Counted from the first letter of the stretch, positions 1-11,077 are shown. The stretch: DNA of 64,000 nt from Cristatella mucedo (GCA_009760855.2 WPIO01000028.1:1924001-1988000); one strand, 5' to 3'. Numbers and translations: made by a program. Notes: generated by a model not told the origin, from the letters alone.

Positions 1-217
1 AAACATTATTAAGGTTATTGAATAGACGACTCATCTAGAAACCAACGGTCAGGCATTGCTGCAGGTTGATACTACTGGGAGACTTGGGAGTTCACAGTCA
101 ATGACTGTTTATTTTGTATGAGCTGAGACTGCAAGAACGCTCAGAGCGTATTGTTTGCTTCCAGTCGGGATTGAAACACAGTCACACCGTCTAGGGTGAT
201 GTTGCAGAGTATACAAG
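1..217 (+). other. leader exon 1 of coiled-coil unit I (5' end outside window)
   Basis: This stretch aligns with the first exon of the other type I units (for example 21126-21332, 41490-41685 and 46060-46222). It shares the 'accaacggtcaggcattgctgc' region, the 'cttccagtcgg' region and the final 'caag|gtgag' splice donor. No long ATG-led frame runs through it, so it is read as 5' UTR. The TATA box would fall about 10 bases before the window start. Confidence 0.6.
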
Positions 218-499
218 GTGAGAGGTCTGCTCTAGGTATTTTAACGCACCCCTTCGACGCTATGAAAAGGCTTGCTTGCTGCCGATTCAAGATACAACTT
301 GAAGACAGTGAGCCAGAGCTGTTTTTGTGTGGTCGTTCGCGGCCTCGACTGAATGCTACCGCACAGTGAAAGCGTGCCGTCGTCGCAGCTCTCTCTGTGT
401 GTCTCTCTTTCCCTCTTTGTCTGTCTGTCAATCTCTCTCTCTCTCTCTCTTTCTCTCTCTATCTTTCTCTCTCTATGTCTGTCTGTCTGTCTCGCTAAG

Positions 500-582
<83 letters not shown>

Positions 583-907
583 ATCTCTCTCGCTCTCGCT
601 CTATCTCTCGACGTGCGTCTTTGACCATCACTTGCATTACACTTTAAACACTGACGCCCGGTGGCGCAGCTGGTCAGCATACTGTATCTGGTGTAGCCAC
701 AGCAGACGCGAGCACATGTGCAGGTCATATTCTTCAAACTAACCCTATCAATTTGCCGCCATGCTAGTACTGGAAGTAGTAAAAAAGTTTCTAAAATGTT
801 TGGCGATGTTAAACTGTACATAGAACTAAACCTGTGAAGTAGGAAAGCCTGAGGAAGCAAATGCTAATTGAATCAATAGAGGCCTCTTTTCACCTGCTTC
901 TTTGCAG
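218..907 (+). other. leader intron of unit I
   Basis: The donor is aag|gtgagagg. The acceptor is a pyrimidine-rich tract ending ttctttgcag at 898-907. The same donor and acceptor recur in at least six paralogous units, which supports real splicing. The intron carries the CT microsatellite and a conserved block after it (from about 645, 'ttgcattacactttaaa'). Confidence 0.65.
502..579 (+). repeat. (CT)n microsatellite in leader intron I
   Basis: This is an uninterrupted CT dinucleotide tract inside a wider pyrimidine-rich stretch (about 385-612). Equivalent tracts sit at the same place in the introns of units III, IV, V, VI and VII. Translations rich in Ser-Leu here are artefacts of the repeat. 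Confidence 0.95.
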
Positions 908-960
908 GGCTTGAAAAGCTGCTACAGCTGTTTGGCTGGCTGAAAGACGAAAATGCGAAG

Positions 961-1740
961 ATGGCTCAAGACGAGCAGAAGCTCGCTAAACAAATGCTGA
1001 AGCTGGCTGCAGAACATAGGGAGCTGCTTCGAGATATGCTGAAGGTGGCTACAGAAACGCAGCAGCTCGGTAAATTAATTCTGAAACTGGCTGGCGAAAG
1101 GCAGAAGCTAGCTGAAGAGAATCTGAGGCACGGTGACGAAAGGCCGATGCTAGGTGGACAAGCGTTGAACCTGGCCAAGGAAAAGCGGGAGTTGGCTGAA
1201 AGAAAAGAGATTTCAGCTACAGAAATTCTGGCTGAAGAAAAGCAGACAATAGCTGGAGAAATGCTGAGGCTGGCTGGAAGAACGCACGAGCTGGCTCATA
1301 AAACGGAAACGTTGGCTAGAAAAAAGCAGAATTTAGCTACAGAAACGCTGATGCTGTCTGAAGAAAATCAGAAGTCAGTCAAACAAGAACTGATTCTTTT
1401 TAACGAAAAGCATAAGCTAGATGCAGGAATTCTGCATCCGGCTGAAGGACTGCGGAAACTGAATGAAGATATTCTGAGGCTATCTAAAGAAAATCAGAAG
1501 CTAAATGAGAAAATGCTAAATCCGGTTGAAGAAGAGCAGAAATTAGCTGAAGAACTGTTGAATCTGGCTGACAGACAACTGAAGCTGACTGAAGAGTTTC
1601 TGAAGCTGGCTGAAGAACACAGGAAGTGTGTTCCCAAACAGGAGGAGGTTGGTAAAGACGTTTCTCAGGCGGCAGAAGAACTGCTGAAATTTCTTAAAGA
1701 AATACTGAAGCCGGCAAACGAACAGCAGGAGCTGCCTTAA
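961..1740 (+). CDS. type I coiled-coil repeat protein, unit I (259 aa)
   Basis: The frame is an uninterrupted 259 codons starting MAQDEQKLAKQ. After an 11-residue head it is almost wholly 14-residue repeats of the form M-L-K-L-A-x-E-x-x-K-L-A-E-E, about 17 copies. That is two heptads per unit, with Leu/Ala at spacings expected for a long amphipathic coiled coil. Repeat 5 (residues 54-67) and the segment around 82-100 deviate at the same places as in the paralog at 22152. There is one Cys (223), no Trp, no signal peptide and no membrane helix. The ATG has a good context (A at -3, G at +4) and follows the leader-intron acceptor by about 50 bases. An upstream frame, LEKLLQLFGWLK, is open here by chance, because the paralog at 22152 has a stop in it. 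I recognise no family. Function is unknown; a structural or scaffolding role is only a guess. Confidence 0.8.
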   Translation: MAQDEQKLAKQMLKLAAEHRELLRDMLKVATETQQLGKLILKLAGERQKLAEENLRHGDERPMLGGQALNLAKEKRELAERKEISATEILAEEKQTIAGEMLRLAGRTHELAHKTETLARKKQNLATETLMLSEENQKSVKQELILFNEKHKLDAGILHPAEGLRKLNEDILRLSKENQKLNEKMLNPVEEEQKLAEELLNLADRQLKLTEEFLKLAEEHRKCVPKQEEVGKDVSQAAEELLKFLKEILKPANEQQELP

Positions 1741-2115
1741 TGAACTCAGAGGTCGTCCGGCGTTCAATAATGCTGCCTTTTAACACCTCGACAGCGAGCC
1801 CTGCGACGGCTGCTTCTGGATGTGCAGCTACAGCAGCTGAAAAACGGAAAGAGCAGCAGCCGACGAGAGACGACTGTGGAATCGCTTTAGGCGATGGAGC
1901 TACCTTTGCGTGCCGCTTACATCTGGAAGTCTTGGGCGAGTTCACCTGTCAAAGTGTCTATCTGACGAAACTAATAAAGTTTTTCACTTCCCATTTTCGT
2001 CTTTTTTTTCAAAGCCAGCTAAAGCGAACCGCCACATTATAATGCGAGGCAGCGAAACCGCAATTTATTATGACTTTAAAATAAAACTAGCTGGAGCATG
2101 GATGCCCACATTTAT
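1741..2115 (+). other. 3' UTR of unit I
   Basis: This stretch is conserved with the 3' regions of every other type I and type II unit. It includes the 'gctgcttctggatgtgcaac'-like block at about 1809 and the 'gcgatggagctacctttgcg' block at about 1892, and runs on to the poly(A) signal. The short frame at 1740-2042 is not kept open in paralogs, so I leave it untranslated. Confidence 0.6.
1973..1978 (+). terminator. poly(A) signal AATAAA, unit I
   Basis: A perfect AATAAA lies about 230 bases after the stop codon. It sits at the homologous position in units V, VIII and both open type II units, but is mutated in most dead copies. Confidence 0.7.
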
Positions 2116-2594
2116 TTGTTGAACGGAAATAAACTAAGCCTTTTGCAAAACTGCCAATGATTACAGGAGTCCTACCGAGCTCGCCAATGATTTTAGTGTA
2201 TGCAGTGCACGCAGTGCTACGCAAAGTGATGCAGAGCTACTTTGATTTAGAGGAGGTCATTGGTATTGCGTATTCGCTGTCACCTTCGTCGCAGAGCACG
2301 CAGCTGCATTGCTAGGGTTTTTCTGCCACTTAATCTCTGAACATCGAGTTTTACAAGATCTCTAAACAAGTGAAGAGGCCATGAGCTGCAAGAAACCTGA
2401 GACTTACTTTGGTAAGACTTAAGTAAATAAAACTATCTATGATTGACAGCTCGTTTTGACTTCAAGTCTTTGGAATGCGTACCATACTTTCGAACGGAAA
2501 AGTTATAAACGATTTGCCAGCCTGCACAGACCGACCGTTAGATTGATTGCTGAGTTTGCATATATTAGTGGAAATGAAATTAGCGTGTTAATTA
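2116..2594. other. intergenic spacer after unit I
   Basis: No gene is seen. The sequence is paralogous to the spacers after units V, VI and VII ('tcgccaatga', 'gtgagctgcaagaa', 'tttgccagcctgcacagacc'). It belongs to the amplified unit rather than to unique DNA. Confidence 0.6.
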
Positions 2595-3450
2595 CAATAA
2601 TAATGATAATGATAATGCACTTGATAAAGTGCCCTCAGAGAACTCAATCTCATTCTAGGCGCTTTCCAATTGCTGCAAAGGGATATGCAATTAAATGGTG
2701 AGTAATATCATGCTTGGTAAACAAACAACATGAATAACATGGTTAGGGGTGACATGCACAGGGTCAGCATCCAAATGTGGTTAGTGGTAGCATGCACAGC
2801 ATCAATAGGCATAAGCACACGAAGAACGAATCACAGGCCCACGAAATGCTGTCCTTAATAGGCGTGTTTTCAAGTTCTTTTTAAATGTGGCCAATTCAGG
2901 GGATGTCCGGACGAAAGTCGGGAGGGAGTTCCAGGCTTTGGGAGCCTACGAAATAAATGCAGGATCTCCAAAGGATTTGATGTTTGCACGAGGTATTGGT
3001 AAACTGTTGGTTTCTGAAAATCCGGTGGTACGATGCTTGGCCTGATGGGGGAGTATATCTGAGAGATAGGCTGGAGCCAAAGAATGAAGGGACCTAAAAG
3101 TGAGCGACAAAACCTCAAAGTCAATCCGTAGCTTGACTGGTAGCCAGTGCAGGTCGGCGAAAACTGGTGTGATGTGGCAACTGTGAAGCTCTCGACAGAC
3201 AGGCCAAGCTGAAGAGTTGTGCACCAGCTGCAATCGCTTGATTGCACATGCCAGTAGGCCAGTAAGCAGTGAGTTGCAGACGTCGAGACGGGATGTCACG
3301 AATGCTTGGACTAACTTCGACGTGGTATGCTTATCTTAACAAGCCCTAATTTCAGCAATGTTATGTAGCTGAAAGTAGGCAAATTTGACTGTGAAGCTGG
3401 TGTGGTTGTCTAACGAGAAGTCACTTTGGATCATGACATCTAAATAAATT
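2595..3450 (-). mobile_element. LINE family B (L2/CR1 clade), 5'-truncated copy
   Basis: The minus strand reads the C-terminal part of an L2/CR1-type pol protein, with TSRLDVCNSLLTGL, HITPVFADLHWLPV and LAPAYLSDILPHQAKHRTT visible across two frames. The 3' end carries the family tail (GAGGGCACTTTATCAAGTGC) and an ATT-rich microsatellite-like terminus at about 2598-2618. It is non-functional because of frameshifts and truncation. Confidence 0.85.
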
Positions 3451-3454
3451 TGAA

Positions 3455-3880
3455 TACTAGTCGTTGCATTTGAATTTCGGAAGCGAGTTCAGCAGTCTTA
3501 GACCTGCAGAGTTAAAGCTTCTGTCGCCGACGTTGTTTAAGCTGAGGAATAGAACAGCCAATTTATTGTCCACACAGGACCTGAGTATGCCGAAAGGCTG
3601 AAACTGGTGCAGCAGCTCAGCTAGGTACGAAGGAGACAAGCTGTGGCGGGCATTGTGGGTCAGCATAAGAACTTTGCTCTGTATCCGTCGCTCAACCGGC
3701 ATCCATTCTATCTTTTTAGAAATAGAGACACGCGGTCAAACCTCTGGGACTTGAAGACTAGCCTCTCAGCCATATTCATAATCAGTTGCAGTGGCCTAGT
3801 TGCTTTCTTTGGTAGCCCAGCCAAAGGGAATTACAATAATCAAGCCGAAACTATTCTAAGGAGCTAGTCAATTTTTTTAC
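3455..3880 (-). mobile_element. LINE family A fragment (L2/CR1 clade)
   Basis: The minus-strand translation includes RRIQSKVLMLTHNARHSLS, PSYLAELLHQFQP and GDRSFNSAGLRLLNSLP. It is collinear with the LINE A copy at 14330-15625. Internal fragment only, abutting a LINE B copy. Confidence 0.8.
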
Positions 3881-4400
3881 AAGCCAGCCAAGCTGGAAAA
3901 CGAAACAGGGAAGTTAAATGAAGAAAGACGGAAGTTGAATCAAGTAGTTCAGCCAATGCTGGCTGAATAAATGCAAAACGAGGTGAAAGAAAAGTAGAGG
4001 TCGCCTTGAGCAACGGCTAAGCGTCATATTAAACACCACGCAGGCACTCTCGAAATCAGCCGAAATTGCCTCACCAAATTCGGTAAAAGAGCTCTGTGAC
4101 TTCTGCTGCTGATTGTGCGACTGCAGATGACAAGGAAACTATAGCGGCAGCAGCCGCCCCAAGGTTAGGCTGTAGAAGTGCCTAAGGTGACGTAGCTACT
4201 TCTGTGAGCCGTATAACTGAGGCAGTTGTGGGCAATCTCACTTTCAAAAGTCTTTATCCGCCGAACCCAAAAAAATGTATTGAGACCGTCACACGAGTCT
4301 TTATTTTTCTACTAGGTCAGCTAAAGCATATGAAAAAAACCTATAGCAAGGCGGGGGACCTACAATTCTGGGCGACTAGAAAGCAACTCTAATGTAATCA
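3881..4400 (+). pseudogene. type II coiled-coil gene, 3' remnant
   Basis: Only the C-terminal end remains: LNEERRKLNQ around 3918, then a stop, then EVKEK and a stop at 4000. It is followed by the type II 3' UTR (an Ala-rich pseudo-frame near 4103-4180, then the 'gtgacgtagctacttctg' block). The poly(A) signal has decayed to AAAAAA near 4269. The 5' part is replaced by LINE sequence. Confidence 0.65.
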
Positions 4401-6930
4401 CAGGTGCGTTTGGAGCTGACTTAAAGCAGACAAAATGCCTTATCTCCAGGCGTGCTACCTTCGACTCTAAAAGTCTTATTAAGGTCGCGAACTACCTCAG
4501 AATAGAGCTTTGCATGCAGCTATACGAATAGTGGCTCCTTGCAATATAGGATTAGAGAAAGCCAACCACAGCATATATCGGTCGTCATCTTTCCTTTTGG
4601 CGCTCGCCTCTGTCTTTCTCCGTTTCTGCTCCCACTGAGCCTCTCCTGATCGTGTTCCCCTGTATTCTTTAGGAAATCTTAACGCGGCAAGCTGCAAGAA
4701 ATATTAGACCAGCTTTGGTAATGGGGCGACGTATGTAACCAAAACAATTTATATCGCCATGCAGATCTTAACGCTTCGACTTGTGCGTCTTCGTATAAAT
4801 TTTAAGTACTTTCGCAAGGAATAAAATTCACTGAAGATTCAGTAGCCGGCGTTGATCAATCGTAAGAGAGCCTGCTAAATGTGCATAAATAAATGCGATT
4901 CGTGGTTGCGTACGAGTTTTCGAAGACTGTATTGTTGATACGTACCTTTACGCATTACAAAGCTGTGGCTGCCGTACATTATGATGCTGCTGGTATGAGT
5001 ACTTACCAACTAAATTTCCGCATCGACTAAGTACGATCTTGCAGCATTTTTGGTTTTGCTGTCGATTGACCTGTTCCAGAGAGCTACCGAGAAAAACGCT
5101 CCTATTCCAGCCGGCACGGAGGTCTAAGCTTATTTCAAGTATTTTTAATTTATTGGCTTTTTCTAAAGTAAAACTAGACAAGAAACATAATAATCCAGCT
5201 TCAAAATAACAGCTTTTCGCAAAGAAGACGCGAATAACAGGAAACGATCTTGTATCTAAATGTGAAGCTTCAAAGGGCTTAGATAAAGCGAAAAGTGAAA
5301 CGAGCTTCTTACAGGCCTTTGGTGCCAAAAGATTGGCAAGCCGCTTGAAAGTATTTGGCCTCACGTCGGTCCTAGTATATCATGACCACTTCCAACGGAT
5401 TTCCAAAATGGAATGCAATTTTATTTACGTCAAAATAGATAACTATTGCCCTCATTTAATAAAGCTGAAAAAATTAAATGTAATGCAATGTAATGAACAG
5501 CATCCTGAAAATATTAAATGAATGGCAATAAGTGGATTGCAGTAAACAGTGTCGCCCAATGTGGCATTCTGTGATGAACTAATAAAAGGTTGACATCGTT
5601 GGATATAAAAAGAGTGCCTATGTAGTGACCATGTTACAGCTCATTTCAAACCAATTATGTCTGTCTCATCTATCTGAATTTATTACCATGGAACGTTTGC
5701 CTTGTTGGTTTGAGCAAATTTGAATCGACAATCGTTCGAATTCCGGGCTGTTGGCTTGATCTCAGCTATCTTGATCATTGTTTATCACGCAAATGCTTTT
5801 ACTTCCCAAGGCAATCAAAGAAAGTGACCTACTGCGATCTGCAATCATATTAGAAGGCAAAAAATGAAAGGAGACGGCATAGAATTACCTTAGAAAGTCT
5901 GTTTGTTCAAGTTTCTATCCCCTGCAAGATAAATAAGGTCATGATGTCTGTCGAGCTACAAGCAGGCAGCCGGGTTCGTCGACTCTACCGCAATGCTGAC
6001 AATATTCGCTTGGCGACAAGACTTGAACAAAGAATGTGATTGGTGATACTAGCTTACCCTAATGCAAATCACAGAAAACTCGAAAATAGCTTGACAAAGT
6101 GGGTTCCCTTGGTATCTAGTTTTCGCGCTAGGAAGCCCACCGTAGTGACGTTTGATTCTGCTGTTATTTCCAATTAAGCACAACCTGTGCTAAGAGAAAG
6201 TAGAAAGCCAGTTTTCACCCTCACTTGCTGAGCATGATACATCACCTGAGCATTAGCAATGCAACACTAACTGGTTTTACTTTTAAATCGGTTCTATTCT
6301 CCATTGGCACTGTTAGACAAGCATGCAATCCAAAAGCTATAAGCTACTTTGTCCACTTACCATTGACGTCGTTATTCGATGCATTCCCTTATTAACGTTT
6401 GATCTTTCATCGATGAAATTGATTTTTCCTTTAAAAGAATCCATGTCTAGTCCCCGCTTATATTATCGATATCTTGCTTACTGTTGGTCATCTCCCTTGC
6501 GAATCAGCATTCACGTCCACTGAAGCATTCACGTCCAATTTCCAAGGAAAGCACACGTTAGGTTTAACAATTGCATCTTGCCGGTTCCTATATTTTAAGG
6601 TTCGCCCTAATGCAGTGCACATATCCATGTTAATGCAAATACTTTTTAGGTGTCGATAAATTTACTAAAAGGACTAAACTCATGCAAAGCGTAACTTATT
6701 TTAGGCCTTGCCATAAAACAAAGACGAGATGGCGGCACGCATTTTTACGTCAGTCAAAAGATTCAAAATTTCCAGGAGCCCTTGAATTTGCATGGCTATA
6801 GTCTCATTAACATGTTAAGAGCAAAAGATCGCTTTAATAATTAATAGAGAACCAACTGTGCAGGTAAAAGTGGAAACGCTAAACCTTAACGCTTAGTTGA
6901 CCGGCGACGCTCACTCTCAGTTGTTCTAAT
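4401..6930. other. long type II 3' flank spacer
   Basis: No gene is supported. The stretch is paralogous to 9101-10800, 57701-59770 and the window end (63481-64000), for example the 'gattcag...gatcaatcgtaag' segment near 4838. A 138-residue minus-strand frame at 4948-5364 is not kept open in the 58.1-58.5 kb paralog. Confidence 0.55.
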
Positions 6931-6952
6931 CTCTCTTTTTTTTCTCTCGAAT

Positions 6953-6984
<32 letters not shown>

Positions 6985-7000
6985 CGTCTGTCTATATATC
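6931..7000 (+). repeat. CT-rich microsatellite
   Basis: This is a short CT tract, perfect at about 6953-6977. It lies in the type II upstream spacer at the position matching the CT tracts at 55.5 and 59.8 kb. Confidence 0.85.
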
Positions 7001-7271
7001 CGTCTATCTTAACGTGTCTGTGTGTCTATCCATCTCTATATTGCTATGGCTCTCTTCCCCTCACGCCCGATCGGTCGCTGTCGCTTTATTTCGACCCCTT
7101 CTCATGGTACGTTGGTTTACTATTCAATCCAACCCATGTTCCTTAAAATTAGAAGGTTAGTTTGACTATCGAGCATCCTATTTGCTGCAAAAGAAAGCAA
7201 ACGCTTTACGCGCGCTGAGATCATGGTGCCATGGCCGGTTTAGTCGAAATTGTTCCCCTGCAGCGTCTCGG

Positions 7272-7415
7272 CAGCCGAGCTGGTTTGGTATAGCGGTTAA
7301 GGTGCTCGCCCCGACCAAGGTCTGACTGAGGTCGTGGGCTTGAGCCCCGAGGCATATGTGAAGAGCCTGAATAGAGATTAAGTTCTCTTGGGGCGCTATA
7401 TAAATAAATTATATA
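7272..7415 (+). mobile_element. tRNA-derived SINE
   Basis: The head is tRNA-like, with an A-box-like TGGTATAGCGG and a B-box-like GGGCTTGAGCC. A body follows, then a tail GAGATTAAGTTCTCTTGGGG with CGCTATATAAAT. The paralogous spacers at 55.86 and 61.36 kb lack it, so they act as empty sites. It is not a functional tRNA, because no cloverleaf 3' half follows. Confidence 0.8.
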
Positions 7416-7722
7416 TATATTTAAATCTGTACGTGCTAGACTAACCCATGCTGTTAAATGCTGAGTCTACGAAGAAAAAAAAACAGTCGCGTGCAAATTA
7501 ATGTGGCTTAAGGGCGCCTTCAGAATAAGAGCACCTCGGACAGTTACGTTTCCTTACTTACACTTTTCATTGATCAACCGGAAGCCGCAATGTAATTCTC
7601 AAAATATCAGTAGAATATCTGAATGCTTAAATGCAATTCAATTTTTTTGCCTTGGTTAATTATATCTAGCGAATACCGGTCGGGGATTTTGGCAGGATGC
7701 TATAGCCATGTGACTTTGGGTC

Positions 7723-7730
7723 TATAAATA
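7723..7730 (+). promoter_or_regulatory. TATA box of type II unit (8449 gene)
   Basis: TATAAATA lies about 117 bases before the leader donor. The matching site before the 62441 gene is CATAAATA at 61748. The position relative to the donor is conserved. Confidence 0.6.
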
Positions 7731-7846
7731 GCAACGCCGCCGTTGCTGGCACTGGGGCTACAGCAAACTAAGGACACGATTCCTTACTAATAGTCGATAG
7801 CTGAATACTGTCGCTCAGTCTCAGGCACTTTCTTTGCTATAAGCAG
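7731..7846 (+). other. leader exon 1 of type II unit (approximate start)
   Basis: The exon contains no ATG and ends aagcag|gtaagaggtctgca. The same donor ends the leader exon at 61871, and the type I units use nearly the same donor. The transcription start is inferred to lie about 30 bases after the TATA box. Confidence 0.55.
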
Positions 7847-8025
7847 GTAAGAGGTCTGCAATTAGCCTTTGCACGTAGCATGGTCGATGAGAAAAGGCAA
7901 GTTACCTATACCTTCAAGTCGCCGCCAGCGACAATGATTCTGCCGCGCTAATGCTGAGAAAATTCTGTGACTTTTCTGCATGGCCCAGAGAAAGTATACT
8001 GTCTTAACACATCTTTTAATGTGCA

Positions 8026-8058
<33 letters not shown>

Positions 8059-8397
8059 CTCCTCGTGAGCATACACGCGTGAGTGATTTAGTTCGCCATG
8101 TCTTTGACCTGGTCCTGCACTCTACTCTACGTACGGAATTTTGGTGGAAACATATCCACGCATTCAGTGTATATCAGCGTTGCCGCACACGGCTGACTCA
8201 AGCAAAAGGGCATGTCCTATTCAACTGAGGCATTTATATTGATGCGGTGCCATGCTTGTGCAGCAGGTAGTAATCCAGCTTGACAGAACACATGAGCAGG
8301 GCATACCATGCAACGTCTTAACGCTGTTCAGCAGAAGAGCACTAGCAAGCGAACGCTAATTAATGCTAAATTAATTCTTTCACAGACCTCTTTGCTG
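7847..8397 (+). other. leader intron of type II unit, acceptor altered
   Basis: The donor is intact. The expected acceptor, tttgcag|gact in the paralogs, reads tttgctggact at 8391-8400, so the AG is lost. A nearby cacag at 8381-8385 could serve instead and would lengthen the leader by about 12 bases. The intron includes a GT microsatellite at about 8030-8057. Confidence 0.5.
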
Positions 8398-8448
8398 GAC
8401 TGCAAACGTTGCTCCACCTAAGTGGCAGGCTGCAAGTAGACGCTCGCT

Positions 8449-8700
8449 ATGGCAGAGCAGAACTTCACTGACGAAATGCTGTCGCTGGCTGAGGAAAAGC
8501 AGAGGGTACTTGACGATATGATAATGCTGGCTAAAGCAAATCTGGAGCAGGCTGAAGCAAGGAATAAGCTCGTTGACGCAACTCTGGAGCTGGTTAAAGA
8601 AAAGCTGAGCGTGGCTGAAGAAAGGAAGAAGGTGACTGAAGAACGGCAGAAGGTGGCAGAACATATTCTGAAGCTGGATAGGGAAAAAGGAGAAGTTTAA
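8449..8700 (+). CDS. type II coiled-coil protein, short form (83 aa)
   Basis: MAEQNFTDEMLSLAEEKQ starts a Glu/Lys/Leu-rich frame made of heptads and ending LKLDREKGEV. Leu and Ala recur at heptad spacing and no signal peptide is seen. An in-frame TAG 12 bases upstream fixes the ATG as the first possible start, in good context (G at -3, G at +4). Compared with the 203-residue relative at 62441 it lacks the 49-residue tandem modules and ends early. The related copy at 57029 suggests that the ancestral C-terminus continued with LNEGGQKLNQ. The promoter and poly(A) signal are intact but the usual splice acceptor is mutated, so expression is uncertain. Function unknown. Confidence 0.6.
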   Translation: MAEQNFTDEMLSLAEEKQRVLDDMIMLAKANLEQAEARNKLVDATLELVKEKLSVAEERKKVTEERQKVAEHILKLDREKGEV

Positions 8701-9100
8701 TGAATAGACGCAGAAGCTAAATCAAGTAATGCCAATGCCTGCTGAGCACATAGAGTATACGGCGAATCTAAGGTATTGGTCGTTTGGCACAACGGCTAAG
8801 TTTTCTAATGAAAAACACACGCGCTCTCTCAATCAGCCGAAGCTACCTCACCAACTTCGGTCGAGGAGCCTTGTGACTTATGCTGCTGATTGTGCAACTG
8901 CAGCAGCCAAGGAAACTATAGCGGCAGCAGCCGCCCCAAGGTTAGGCTCTAGAAGTGCCTAAGGTGACGAAGCTACTTCTGCAAGCCGTATACCTCAGGC
9001 AGCTGTGGACAAGCTCACTTTCGAAGGTATTTAGTCGCCAAACCCAATAAAATCTCTCGAGACCGTCACACGAGTCTTTATTTTTCTAGTAGGTCAGCTA
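8701..9100 (+). other. 3' UTR of type II unit
   Basis: This carries the element shared with type I units ('ggtgacgaagctacttctgc' at about 8964) and ends at the poly(A) signal. An Ala-rich pseudo-frame (8874-8962) is shared with other type II copies but always follows stops. Confidence 0.55.
9046..9051 (+). terminator. poly(A) signal AATAAA, type II unit
   Basis: A perfect hexamer at the position homologous to 63377-63382. Confidence 0.7.
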
Positions 9101-10277
9101 AAGCATCTGACAATAATCTCAAGAAAAGCGGCTCGACCTACCCTTTACGGCAAAGTTAAAGCAACTCTAACGTGATCACAGGTGCGTTCAATTTGACAAC
9201 AGTAAAATTTGAGCCTATTACGGCTCGCTTCGTATTTAGTGATTTGCACGATGCTTGATAGCACTTGGCCGCATGCCGGTCCTGGTTTATCATGACTCGT
9301 TGCAGTGGAATACCAAAACTATTAATTATTTAACATGACGTCCAAATGGATAATAAATGCCCTCGTAACATGAAGCTGAAATTAACAATAACTTGAAAGG
9401 ATTAAGTGAATGACAATGAGCGGATTAGAGTTAATAGTGTTGTCTAAAGTGGTATTCTGCGATGAAATCATACTGGCTTGGCACAGTTTGATTTAAACAA
9501 AGTGTGCATATAGCGACCACGCTAAAGGTTATTTTAAAGCAATTATCACTGACTTATCTATCTGACGTTACCACTAAGAAACGATTGCCATTTCTCTTTT
9601 AGCAAATTCGTAACGTAAATCACTCCAATCCCTAGCTGTTGGCTCGATCAGGGCGTTCTTTCTCACAATCGTTTTTAAAGCAATCGTTTTTAAAGCCGAA
9701 GGCAATCGAAGAAAGTGACCTGCAGCGATCTGCAATCATAAAATAGGGCAACGGCTGATAGGAGACGACATAAAAGCATCTGCATGCGTCTGTCTATTCA
9801 CGCTGCGATCCACTTCAAAGCAGAATTGCTCGAATTATCGAGAGAATTGCATGAGATAGCATTAACTAAACGGAAGTCTGGATGTCCGCTGAGCTACAAG
9901 ATAGGTGTTCTGGTTTTTCGCGACTCTACTGAAATGCTGACGATATGTGCTTGGCAGCATGACTTTAAAAAGCAAAAACTTTAATTGAGGATAATACATC
10001 GTGCTTGGGAAAATCCGAAAACTTGGAAGTTGCTTGGCAACGCGGGCCTTTTGGGTGTCTGCTGTCCTCGCTGGGTAGCTGGCCGTACAGACGTGTGATT
10101 CTGTAGTTATTTTCCATTTATCAAAACCAGTGTAAAGAAAAAGTAGAAACCGAGCTTGTGACCCTGAATTGATGGGCATAACACACCACCCGAGAATCAG
10201 CCATGCAAAACTACATGGTTTTCCTTTCAAACTGGTTCTTTTCTCTGTTGGTGCTGATAGATAGGCATACAGTCTAA
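9101..10277. other. type II 3' flank spacer
   Basis: No gene is seen. It is paralogous to 5280-6330 and 58700-59450, for example 'gcaatcgaagaaagtgacct' near 9701. Short frames here are not shared between copies. Confidence 0.55.
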
Positions 10278-10432
10278 AAGCCGAGCTCGTTTCGTGCAGC
10301 GGTTAACGCTATCAGCCCAACCAAGGTCTGGCTGAGGTCGTAGACTCGAGTTGCAAGGTATTTGGGTATTTGTGAACCCGCTTAATATAGATTAGGTTCT
10401 CTTGGGGCACTATACAAACTAATTATATTATA
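10278..10432 (+). mobile_element. tRNA-derived SINE, diverged copy
   Basis: The same family as 7272 and 39327. It has an A-box-like TGCAGCGGTTAACG, a B-box region GTAGACTCGAGTTGC, and the tail TAGATTAGGTTCTCTTGGGG. The paralogous spacer near 6323-6360 lacks it. Confidence 0.75.
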
Positions 10433-11077
10433 TTTTTGTAAAGCTTTACACTATTTGCTCTAGCAAGCATTAGTAATAAGATTGTATGCATCCCTATATC
10501 CACTTACCGTCTTTTCCTTGTTAAATTTGTTTTATGACTGAAATATTAATGTACTTTGCCTTTTGCATTTACTTTAGCGAAGGAACTGTTTCTATTGTTC
10601 AGCCCTTAAGTGAATCGGAATTGAATCTAACCTAGTGCAAGTACACCGTAAGTTTGAAAATGTCATCTGACCGTTGTCTAAATATCTCTGTTTGCCTTAA
10701 AGCAGTGTATATATACTTTTTGATTGAACTAATTTTTATGAGTCATTAGGTTTACATAGACGAGTAAGCCTAAATAAAGCCAAAAGCATATCTTAGCTAA
10801 CATACTAATACTTACTCGACGTTTTACCTATGCTATTCGATGCCAAAGAAACCGTTCAATTGCGTGTGACCCGGCTATAAGACGAGTATAATGAAGCACA
10901 CTGATTTTGGAAGTAAGAAGAAGCCTCGAAAGTTATATTTGTAAGCAATAAATGAAGGCTACGGGAGCGACCTGGGAAAGAAGCCAGCGCAAGGTGTGGC
11001 AAATTTTAGATTAGCGAAGTAATTGCAGAAAAATCGCAAGCTATATTTCAATATTGAAAAATTAATCCATAGTTGAA
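10433..11077. other. spacer leading into a deleted type I unit
   Basis: No gene is seen. The last roughly 60 bases match the promoter-proximal region of unit VII (41400-41462). Confidence 0.45.

Noticed and set aside
327-742. Ser-Leu and Arg-Glu rich frames over CT tracts (also at 13.1, 21.3, 39.8, 40.6 kb)
   Set aside because: Products of dinucleotide repeats, with no conserved sequence at either side.
907-960. LEKLLQLFGWLK as an N-terminal extension of unit I
   Set aside because: The homologous leader in unit V has an in-frame stop and differs by one base, so the stretch is better read as 5' UTR.
961-1740. Assignment to LEA or tardigrade-type desiccation proteins
   Set aside because: Composition is similar (Lys, Glu, Ala) but the repeats are 14-mers with strong Leu heptads, not LEA 11-mers, and no signature motif is seen.
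4948-5364. 138-codon minus-strand frame
   Set aside because: The paralogous stretch at 58131-58472 diverges in frame and no family features are visible.
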